In this document: piece after piece, positions 52,060 through 64,000 of the stretch | Numbering within the stretch: the first letter of the stretch is position 1 | Layout of the letters: every line of letters starts with the position of its first letter | Assembly: GCF_030867145.1 (NCBI RefSeq) | Contig: NC_134441.1 | Span: forward strand, 8,974,992 to 9,038,991 | DNA: 64,000 nt | From: Opisthocomus hoazin | Taxonomy: Eukaryota; Chordata; Aves; Opisthocomiformes; Opisthocomidae | Direction of reading: 5' to 3' | The notes under the pieces: generated by a model | What the model was told of the DNA's origin: nothing | What the model saw: only the letters and a program-made list of their open reading frames with translations | The model's database searches: none | Made by a program: the position numbers and the translations under genes

Positions 52060-54054
52060 CTTTTGGCTTCTTTGGGGCCTTCACGTGAGCTTGACCTGTT
52101 CACTGAGACAAAGCTGAAATTGCAGTTACCCTTCTTGCTTGCGTGGCCCGTGGTAATCCCGGAAAGCCCTCCTTCTGCAGCCTGGGGTAAGGCAAATGAG
52201 ATAGCGAAATGAGGAATGTAAAACTTCAAACTAAATATCTCTACCAAAGCTACAGGGACTGAAAACATCGAACCCGTTCTTAGATCTGTCCGAGCATTGT
52301 GGCTTTGTGAACTGCAGCAGGGCAGTGGAGCAGCCTGTGGTCGAATAATCTCTGAAGTACAGCACTTGGGAGTTGCTTTTGGTTTCCCCGTTTCTGTGGT
52401 GAGCCCTCATAATGAAATTGTCGGATTGGTTGTCGTCTTTAACGAAGAATTGAAGTAACCCATACTGTTTTCAAAACAAGGAAATCTGGCCAATCAATTT
52501 AAGATTCTTTTGCATGGACTGGAAAATGTTACCCATTCACACACTAATGGCACAAGAGAAGTAAGGTTATCAGTGTGCTTTTTCAGAGGAAGAGAAATAC
52601 ATTGTAAACATGTTTATGCATGTATATATGTGTATTGATGTGTAATAATGCACTTAAATTCTTACTTTCATGCTGACTGACACTAAGCTGTGCTATATGA
52701 GCACTAAGTTTGATGGTTTCAAATTAGTAATTGTGAGTTGCTAAATGAGAATCCTGTACTAATTTCCACTAATACCATGAATGGGTAATGAAAATAAAGG
52801 TACGAAAAGACATGGCCATATTTTGGTTTTAAAAACTGGGGGTGCTCTTAGGTTTTGATTTGTATCTGAAGACTGAGTAGCAGTCCCTGCAGAACACTGA
52901 GAAGCAAGCAAGGGTGGTCTGCCTAGACCGCCGGAGCTTCTCTGAGCACTTTAAACAGGAACCTGTTGGCTAATGCAACCTTTTCACCCCGTCCTCAAAC
53001 CTTTTTGGTGTCAGTCAGGATGCTTACAGGCTACCATGCGCTAGACTGGGCTGCTCTCCGTTTCTACACCACTGACTAGACTAGATTTTAAAAGTCTTTC
53101 TGAAGAGGAGTGTTTTGCACTTGGTGTGCTGGCCGAGGAGATCTGTTAATCGTGATGCTGTTGTGCCGTGGGTGGAAGCTGGATCCTGCTGGGCACCAGT
53201 GGATATCTGTTGCACAAACTTGCTAAAAGTGAAGCAAGTACTGAAAGGAGTGCTTGGCTTTCTCACTTTGTGCTAGCCACTGAGTACAAACTCTGTAAAA
53301 CCCCCAATAATATTGCCAAAAAAATATATTTTCCTCTGTAAATACATATATATGAATATATATAGTGTTTGCATTTGCAGTAATAAAATACTTGAACTCC
53401 TGTGGTTTCCCATAAACTTAGACTAAGATTTATAACACTATTAAAATGTGTAAAACGTCACCTAGAATATCAGCAGACGTATTGGTGGGGGTTTTCTGTT
53501 TGTTCCAAGTTACTCACTTCCTAATGTTTGTTGTCTTCTGCTCCGTTTGGGCTGTCCGTGAGGATGAGCTGTGCAGCCGACTGAGGCCGATGCCCGCGCC
53601 ACCGCCGCTCCGGGCAGCTCGCGGCCGGGGGGGACGAGAGGAGGGAATCGGGGGAGGGGTGTAATTAACTGTGTTTGAAGCTGTATGTGTGAACTAAAAC
53701 TATGCTGAAAACGGTGCCTTTTAATAGATACGGAGTTTTTATACTTCCAGCACGCGCATTGGCAATATTTGCAGGGGGTGGTGCAGGGCCGTGAGCATTG
53801 GTTTTTAGACGCGATCCTGGGCAAAGGAAATGGCTCGAACCGTGCGGGTGTCGAACGGTGGAAATGACTGCTGGCTCTTTCTCAAAGCGCACGCTGGTCC
53901 CTGTCCCCGAGCAGGTCTGGAGGCGGCGGCGGTGCCCGTGCCCGACGCGCCATCAGACCTTCGCCGCAGAACCGTCCCCGCGCGTCGCTCCGGTGCTGTC
54001 GGGTCCCGCGAAAGGGCTGCTCCGGCCCCTTTGTAAGAGCAAACGAGCAATAAA
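52060..54054 (+). other. ADAM9: ADAM9 3'UTR with three candidate poly(A) signals
   Basis: AATAAA occurs at 52793-52798, 53382-53387 and 54049-54054. The AT-rich stretch to about 53.4 kb looks like 3'UTR; the GC-rich part after 53.55 kb may be 3'UTR of a longer form or the start of the next promoter. The last signal is only about 140 bp before the next gene's start codon. No coding feature was recognised. Confidence 0.5.
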
Positions 54055-54130
54055 GAGCCGGTTTTGTACAAGGCGCTGGCGTCCGCCTCTGCTTTCCCGG
54101 GGGGCTGGCGGGGCCCAATGGGCGTGGTGG

Positions 54131-54184
54131 GGCCGTTACTGGGGGCAGGGTGGCCGTTACTGGGAGTAGGGTGGCCGTTACCGG
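54131..54184 (+). promoter_or_regulatory. Three MYB-like sites at 21-bp spacing, proximal promoter of the ADAM32-like gene
   Basis: CCGTTA (TAACGG on the other strand, a match to the MYB consensus YAACKG) occurs at 54133-54138, 54154-54159 and 54175-54180, each inside a 21-bp repeat of the form GTGGCCGTTACTGGGAGTAGG. The last copy ends 13 bp before the start codon at 54193. MYB binding is inferred from the motif only. Confidence 0.45.
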
Positions 54185-54192
54185 CTGCGGAG

Positions 54193-57192
54193 ATGGCGCT
54201 GGGCCGGGCGCTGCTGCCGTTGCTGCTGCTGCGTGAGTCTGGGCCGGGACCCCCTCACCCCCGCGCCCCTGCCCTGGGGCTGCCCCGCAGCACCGGCTCG
54301 GGCCGGGCTCAGCACCATGCGGGTCTCTCTCCCTCCCAGGCTGGCAGGCCCTGTCCCAGCTCACGGTCCCGGTGCGGCTGCCCGCCGGCGCGACAGCAGA
54401 GCCGGTACCTGGCGCCGGGGGTCTGCGGGCAGGGGGAGAGGTGTGGGCAGCAGGGCCCCGGCTGCGCGAGGAACTGCCGAGCTCCCGGCCCTGCAGCGCT
54501 TGTGTCTGGAGCTGCTGTTCCTGACTCTCCCTCTTTCTGCTCTCGGCTGCCCCAGGACACCGTGTCCTACGTCCTCAGCATCGCGGGGAGGCCACACACC
54601 CTCCGCCTGCGCCAGCAGTGAGTTGGGCCTGGCCGGCCCTGGCCGACGGTGGCGCGGGGACGGTGCTGGGCTGGGAGCCGGTGCTGGGCTGCGGGGCCAT
54701 CCTCGGCTGCGGGTGGTGGCTGGCGCGGCTCCTTGGGCTCTGCCCAGCCTCCGCGGATGCTGGGATCAGCGCGTCCCAGAGCCGTGGCGTGTGCTGCGTG
54801 CCGAAGGGTGGCCGGGGGCTGGAGGAGGCTTTGGGGGACGCTGGTGCCTGTGAGTCCTGAGGGCAGCGGGTGCGGCATCTGCCGGGGCAGCGGGGCTGGC
54901 TGCGGCACCTCGAATAAGCTCGAGAAACGGGGTAAGAGATACCATTTCTTTGAAGCGCGTCACTGTACACCTTTCTTTTGCAGTGTCTTTTTATCAGATG
55001 ATTTCACCGTTTACCTGTCTAATGAGATGGGATCCTCGCGCTCTGGTTCGCCCCGTGTCAAGGTAACCTCGGGCTGCGTTGGGGTTCCTGTCGGTGTGCG
55101 TCGCAGCGAGCCACTGCTGTCCCGTCCGGGCTGGGGAGCTGCCTTCCGGCCACGGAAGGGCTCCTTCCCCACTGTCGTGATGCAGGCAGGCTGCCACTAC
55201 CGGGGCTACGTCGAGGGCTTCCCCGGCTCGGCAGTGACCCTCAGCACCTGCACGGGCCTCAGGTACCCCACGGGCCCCTCCCCGCGCCGCCGTGCCCGTC
55301 GGTGCCCGGCAGCCTGGCCCGCGGGCGGCTGGGGCTGGGGCAGCCTCCGCGGCGGCAGATGGCGGTGGCCGATGGCCGGTGCTGTCCCCGCGGCAGGGGC
55401 CTGCTGCAGTTTGAGAACGTCAGCTACAGGATCGAGCCCCTGGGCTATGCTCCTGCCTTCGAGCACGTTGTGTACCGAGTGAGCGGCGAGGAGGCGGCGG
55501 GGTCCCTCTTGGCTGATGGCCCCCCCGAGAGCGGGCCAGGCGCGCCGGCAGCGGAGGAGATGGCGGACGCGGCGCAGGGAGACCAAGTGAGCGGTGCCTG
55601 TTCTCGCGGCGGTGCCGATGTCCCCGTCACGCGAGGAGGGCGCGATCCCGCGGGAAGCTTTGTCCGGCATCGTCCGGACGGACAGAGATGGGGGAAGGGG
55701 GACGTTGAGGAGTGCCAGTGCTTGCGATGGGGCGTCGCGTGGCTCGTTACTCACCTCGTGCCTAATGAGAGGCGTCACCAGCGAACGGCTACAAGATTTA
55801 ATGATGGATTTGTGAAAGCGGGGGTGTTTCTTCCTCCCGTGTGCAGGCGGTTGGCAGTGCTGTGCTGGCTGCTTCGGCCACGGGCCCGTGTGAGTGTCCC
55901 AAGGCCCCAGTGTTGGTCGCAGCCCAGAGGCGATGTTGTCAGCAGGAGGCTGCAGCCTTCTCCTAGGTGTTAATACACAGCTTTTGCTTTCTGCCCTGAA
56001 AACAGCATCAGCAGATGACGATGCCTTGCAGAGGGTTTAGTGACTCGAGAAGTCAGCATTTCTTACACCTCATGACTGAATTAGTGAAATGAATTTTTAA
56101 CAGTGAAGATTTTTTTTTCTAGTCAGTGTCCAGCTACCAGCGAGAGATGGGGAGAGATGGGGAGCAGTGTTCCTCAGCAGGGCTGTCACAGTGAGGAACG
56201 TGTTGGCGGGCAGGTGTGCAACAGCAACAAGAACTGCCACTGCGCCCCGGGCTGGAGCCCCCCGCGGTGCGAGGCGCGGGGCTCCGCCGTGGGCGGCAGC
56301 ATCGACAGCGCGCTGGGCCCCGGTGAGTGCCGCCGCCGCGGCTGCTGCCCCGCGGCCGTACCAGCGGCAGCTCCCACGGCCCCGCCGGCGGCCGCGCTGG
56401 GCTCGCAGCGGAGCGGACGGCCCGTGGCGTCGCCTGGCTCATGCCCGGAGCTGGGCTTTTGGTTCTCTCCCTAGATCACAATGCCAAAGGCTCTGCCCTG
56501 GCCGTGCTGAAGAACTGGCAGCTGCTGAGCTTCGGCATCCTCCTCCTCACCCTGGTCTGTGGCACCATCGTGACGATGAAGTGGAGACGGCTGAGAAGGT
56601 TCTGCGCAAGGAGGGGATCGCGGGCGGATGGGTAAGTTGGTGTTGGTTACCGAATGCAAATCCCACGCCCTGCGTGCGGGAGATGGGCAGGGAGCGTGGA
56701 ATTGCTCCAGGAGCTGGCGAGGGGGGTTTACAGCCTGGGCAGGGCAGGGAAAGTGGCACTTGGGAAACAGTAACTGTTTGCTGGTAAACTGGGAACTGTT
56801 TGTTGGTAAACTGGGAACTGTTTGTTGGTCTTCAGGGGAAGAAACTAACAAACAGGCGTCTAAAATACACAAACGTAGGAGAAGCAAAACCAAGGGTGGA
56901 TTTCCTGGCAGCAAGAGCATTGTCTGTGTGCAAGAGCCAGAGGAATTCGGTTTTCCATTTGCTAATTCCCGGGGAAAGCAAACTGTAAAAGGGGAGAAGT
57001 AGGAGTGGGAGAAGCTGCGGGCCCCGCAAGGCTGGAGAGCGGCGGCTGGCGCTGCCCGCGCGGGAGGAGAGCGCGGGGGCAGCGGGGCTGAGGCAGCACT
57101 CCTCGGCGGTGGAGCTGCGCGGGGACCCGGAGGGGAGCGACGGCCGGGACACGGAGCCAGAGCCGGACCTGGAGCCGGACACGGAGCCATAA
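54193..57192 (+). CDS. ADAM32-like gene lacking metalloprotease, disintegrin and cysteine-rich domains
   Basis: Exons read: 54193-54232 (signal peptide), 54340-54404, 54556-54617, 54984-55062, 55186-55262, 55397-55586, 56214-56322, 56475-56631, then either 56836-56848 (early TAA, 263 residues) or 57003-57192 (TAA, 322 residues, acidic end DTEPEPDLEPDTEP). The prodomain is ADAM32-type: DDFTVYLSNE, GCHYRGYVEGFPGSAVTLS, and LLQFENVSYRIEPL, which is close to human ADAM32. Exon lengths 79, 77 and 190 nt equal those of ADAM9 exons 4-6. The 627 bp after 55586 should hold eleven exons (protease to cysteine-rich) but shows none. Next comes half an EGF module (VCNSNKNCHCAPGW, four cysteines), a helix (LLSFGILLLTLVCGTIVTM) and a basic stop-transfer stretch. 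Joining 55586 to 56214 keeps frame. A stronger acceptor at 56123 would instead give a stop after 23 codons. It could be a working trimmed gene, a decaying gene, or an assembly collapse. Confidence 0.7.
56773..56829 (+). repeat. 22-bp tandem repeat, 2.6 copies
   Basis: Units starting at 56773, 56795 and 56817 (partial) read ACTGTTTGTTGGTAAACTGG plus GA, with one base difference in the first. The array lies in the last part of the ADAM32-like gene, just before the acceptor-like TTCAG at 56831-56835. Confidence 0.85.
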
Positions 57193-57232
57193 ACGGATAC
57201 AGACATGGAGCCAGGGCTGCGCCGCGGGCACT

Positions 57233-57238
57233 AATAAA
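57233..57238 (+). promoter_or_regulatory. Poly(A) signal of the ADAM32-like gene
   Basis: AATAAA lies 41 bp past the distal stop codon (57190-57192). Its position supports a real transcript end here and sets the 5' limit of the next ADAM relic. Confidence 0.55.
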
Positions 57239-57284
57239 GGCGTTGGGTGCAGCCATGTGTCCGCGCCGTGTGCGGGGCCGGCGG

Positions 57285-57714
57285 GGCCGTTACCGGTGCT
57301 GCGGGCAGTGCTGGGGCTGCTGGCCACACTGGGCTGGCGGCCGGGCAGGGCGGCGACGTGTGCTGTGCCGCAGGTAGGTTGGGGAGCCCAGCCCCACTCC
57401 CGCTCCCACCGGACCCTAATGCCCCTCTCCCCGCGGGCAGCGCGCCCGGACCTGCATCACCCCCATCGAGGGGACCCCCCCCACCATGCGCCGGTGGCAG
57501 CAGTAAGTGGGGGGCGGCGGGCAGCACAGCCCCTCGGCAGACCCCAGGGCTGTGCGGGGAGGGCCACTGCCTCGTGCGGTGACCACCGCGTGTGGCCGCG
57601 GTGCCAACGGCAAGGGTGGCATCGCCGTTCTGTGCATAGTTTGTGCCAGAGGCTGTCTGGTTCTACACCGATGGCCGAGGGGGGCTGGCAGAGGCCGAGC
57701 TGGCAGAGGTGGAG
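57285..57714 (+). pseudogene. Relic of another ADAM prodomain (tandem copy)
   Basis: GGCCGTTACCGG at 57285-57296 repeats the block at 54173-54184 just before the start of the preceding ADAM. The aligned start is GTG at 57308 (VLGLLATLGW against MALGRALLPLLLLRW), running to a donor at 57373. Exon 57441-57502 is 62 nt with the same end phase as exon 3 of the neighbour; RARTCITPIEGTPPTMRRWQQ's pattern I-x-G-x-P-x-T-x-R-x-x-Q-Q matches SIAGRPHTLRLRQQ. Exon 57640-57714 (FVPEAVWFYTDGRGG...AEVE) matches FLSDDFTVYLSNE...PRVK but is 75 instead of 79 nt, which breaks the frame against the previous exon. No ATG is available in the signal-peptide frame. Later ADAM exons are not recognised. It is most likely a pseudogene of the testis-type ADAM cluster. 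Confidence 0.6.
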
Positions 57715-59714
57715 GTAACACGCAGCCCTGCGTGCCGTGCCGGCACCTCTGGGGACAGAGCCGCTGTGGCAGTGCTCCGGGGGAGACGTGCGGTCACGTC
57801 CCCTCTGCAGCAGTGCTCTGCAAGGCCCCGTTCTCCCCCCAGACCTGCACCCCACAGAGATGCCCGTCTTGCTGTCCGTGCCCCCCCAGCCTTCCCTTCC
57901 CACGCACCCACGGCACCTCCAGCGCTGGCTCTCGGCACGGGCAGCTTTCTGCGCAGGCAGCACTCACGGTGCCGGTTTTCCCCCAGGAAACCCCTGTTTT
58001 GGCAGGTCCCGCTCAGAGCGTCCCGCGAAGCCCCCTCGGATGGGGGCACCCACCAGGCTGCTCCAGTGACCCCCAGCCCTGGGACCCTGCCCTGCCAGGC
58101 GCCGGCTGGGGCGGCTCTCGGCGACGCCATTGCTGCCGACGCACAGGAAGAGCGCGGGGCGGATGCTCGGTCCTCGCCGTGGCCGCAGGCTCCTTCCCAC
58201 TGGCGTGGGGCCGGCGGGAGGGTGGGCTGGGGCGGCAGAGGAAGCCGGGCTCATCAGAGCCGGCGCCATGCCAGGAAATCCCCCCGTGCCGATGGCCCCC
58301 TCCCCGCTCCGGTTGCAGCCCCGGACAGGCGGACGGTGGCACTCGCCCTTGGGTGGGCTCGGGGTGCCCTGCCCAGCTCCAGCACACCCCAGGAAACGAT
58401 GCCCCTCCAGCCTTTCCACGAGAGAGACCCGCACGGTTGTGCCCCCACCCTGGGGCCTCTTGGTCTCCGAGGTGCGGAGAGCAATCGGCGCCAGCACCGC
58501 GTCGCTGCGGCCCTGCGCTTCCCCGTGCCGCGATGGCGGCGGCAGCTGTCGCAGGGAGGGGACCGGGCTGCCGGGGGCACGAAGGCAGCACCGCGCTGAA
58601 ACGCAGGGCAGCAGCAGCCTCTGCCACGAGGTCCCGTTCAGCCCCGTCTCTTCTCCAGCCAGACGGCAGCACGAGCCTCGCCAGCACTGACCACCCGCAG
58701 GCAGGGAGTTCTGCTCCTGTGCACCGCTATGCAGTCAGCAGCCCGCGGACCCTCATCGTGAAGAGGACTAATTGCCCTCTGCGCATCACTGTCCGCTCTG
58801 CCTCCCTGGGAGTGGGTGCCTGCAGCGGCGGGCAGAGCACGGCGGGGGCTCCGGTGCCGGCCTGCCACCAGCACCCCGTTCACTACTGCCAGTTAGAGCC
58901 ATCGCTGGGGTCTCGCACTTTGTTTGGCACTGGGGATTTAACAGCAACGTCAGCTCACGTTCAGCGATTAGGCAGTTCCCTGGAAATGCAGATAAACCCT
59001 GAAGAGACACAAAAGGCGGATGACGGAGTTTCACTCCCTGCCATGCAGCTCTCACTTCTGCGGCAGCTGCTCTGGATGTGGCTCCCGCTGATTTATTTCA
59101 GCTGTGCTGGGCAGATTGTTAGCGCACACGTCAGCAGCCGCTCACGTGAGCCCGGCGCTGGGGATACCGTTCGTGCCTCGTGTATCGCTGCTGCGTGTAT
59201 CCCCTGGCCCTCCCAGGGCCACCAGCACCCGTCTGCCCTGCTGGGGTCGTGCCGCGGTGCGGGGTCCATGCCGCGTTCACAGCATGCCCGGGCTCTGCAG
59301 CCTCCAGCGAGGTGTGGACGGACGGTCCCGGGCTCTTGCAGGGTTCCTGCAGGCTGAGCGCAGCGCACAGGACGTGTTTGGTGTTGCTGGGATGCTGGGG
59401 AACCCCAGCTGCGGAGACGGCATCCCCGCGCTGCCGCCAGCCTAAAGCACCCTGGGCCGCCTCGTGGCAGCCTCCCATGGGAGCCGCGAGCACCCTGGGG
59501 ATCGATGTTTGCTCTGGGACAATGCCTTATCCGCAACCTTTACCCGTGTTTGCTCGGACCCTCTGGCCACTGGCGGCCGGGCCCCGCCTCCCCCCGGGCC
59601 AAGGTACGCGGCTGCGGCCGGGCGGACGGTGCTGGCTCAGCACATACCGGGAGCGGGCACCGGCGCGTCCCGCCAAGCCAGAGCGCGTCCGGACCCTGCG
59701 GCCAGCGCCCAGTG
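57715..59714. other. GC-rich spacer between ADAM relic and IDO2, no gene recognised
   Basis: The interval is GC-rich and open in several frames at once, including one plus-strand frame of 616 codons (57507-59357) rich in G, A, P, R, S and C. It has no domain, signal peptide or splice pattern I can recognise. Further decayed ADAM exons may be hidden here. A 5' noncoding exon or promoter of IDO2 is expected somewhere in it but is not identifiable. Confidence 0.4.
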
Positions 59715-63768
<4,054 letters not shown>

Positions 63769-64000
63769 GTAACGGCAGCCGGAGGGCAGCTCGCGTCCTC
63801 ACACCGCTGTGCACGCTTCAGCTCGTCGGATGCACTAGCGTAAACGTGCTCGCGCTTGGCCCATGGAGCATCTCGGAGGGACAGAGCAGGAGGAGGCAGG
63901 AGCAGCGTGGCGGGAGCTCGGTGCTCCCAGGATGACACGTGGGGTCTGAGCACCCAAACAGGCTCGGGGTAAAAGCGTGGGGTGATATGAGGATGAGCAG
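63769..64000 (+). other. IDO2: IDO2 intron 7, start only
   Basis: Intron after donor GTAACG. The exon that should encode DYVDP-type residues and the heme-binding C-terminal half is not within the window. Confidence 0.7.

Noticed and set aside
57715-57800. Possible fifth prodomain exon of the ADAM relic (CRAGTSGDRAAVAVL against CHYRGYVEGFPGSAVTL)
   Set aside because: The similarity needs gaps and lacks the conserved second cysteine; it is not distinguishable from chance by eye.
59026-59040. Interferon-response-like motif (AGTTTCACTCC) upstream of IDO2
   Set aside because: It matches the ISRE only partly, sits about 700 bp from the first coding exon, and no transcription start is known here.

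Overview
The window looks like bird nuclear DNA. The evidence is several CR1 LINE 3' ends with the usual 'cccttccaaccc...attctgtgattctatg' terminus, split genes with very short GC-rich introns and CpG islands, and the gene order PLEKHA2 - TM2D2 - ADAM9 - ADAM - IDO. That order matches human 8p11.2 by established knowledge. The species cannot be named from the sequence; a crocodilian or turtle is less likely given how compact the locus is. No prokaryotic, CRISPR or plasmid-like content is present.

Layout. (1) 1-15.2 kb, + strand: the last nine coding exons and 3'UTR of PLEKHA2 (TAPP2), a PtdIns(3,4)P2-binding adaptor. (2) 16.8-18.2 kb, - strand: TM2D2, four exons in under 1 kb, with a CR1 element 51 bp past its stop codon. 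(3) 18.2-23.2 kb: two CpG islands separated by about 3.5 kb of gene-free DNA. (4) 23.2-54.05 kb, + strand: a complete ADAM9 of 22 coding exons and about 849 residues. It has a 10-kb first intron carrying a young CR1, and one intron that appears to use a GC-AG splice pair. (5) 54.1-57.24 kb, + strand: a very compact ADAM32-like gene that keeps prodomain, half an EGF module, membrane segment and tail, but has lost the whole metalloprotease, disintegrin and cysteine-rich block. Three MYB-like motifs exactly 21 bp apart sit just upstream. (6) 57.28-57.72 kb: remnants of a further ADAM copy, recognisable from three prodomain-type exons, with the start codon and reading frame damaged. (7) 59.7-64 kb, + strand: the first seven coding exons of an IDO2-type indoleamine 2,3-dioxygenase, cut by the window end.

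The genes are not a pathway. PLEKHA2, TM2D2 and ADAM9 are broadly expressed in other vertebrates (membrane signalling and ectodomain shedding). The ADAM copies between ADAM9 and IDO correspond in position to the mammalian testis ADAM cluster (ADAM32/5/3/18/2), here reduced to one trimmed gene and one relic. The strongest candidate for something undescribed is this trimmed ADAM. Its exon 6 and EGF exon are in matching phase, so a metalloprotease-less membrane protein could be read in frame.

Exon boundaries were read by eye from GT/AG (one GC/AG) sites and checked by adding exon lengths modulo 3. Coordinates may be off by one base. Family assignments rest on remembered family sequences, not on a search.
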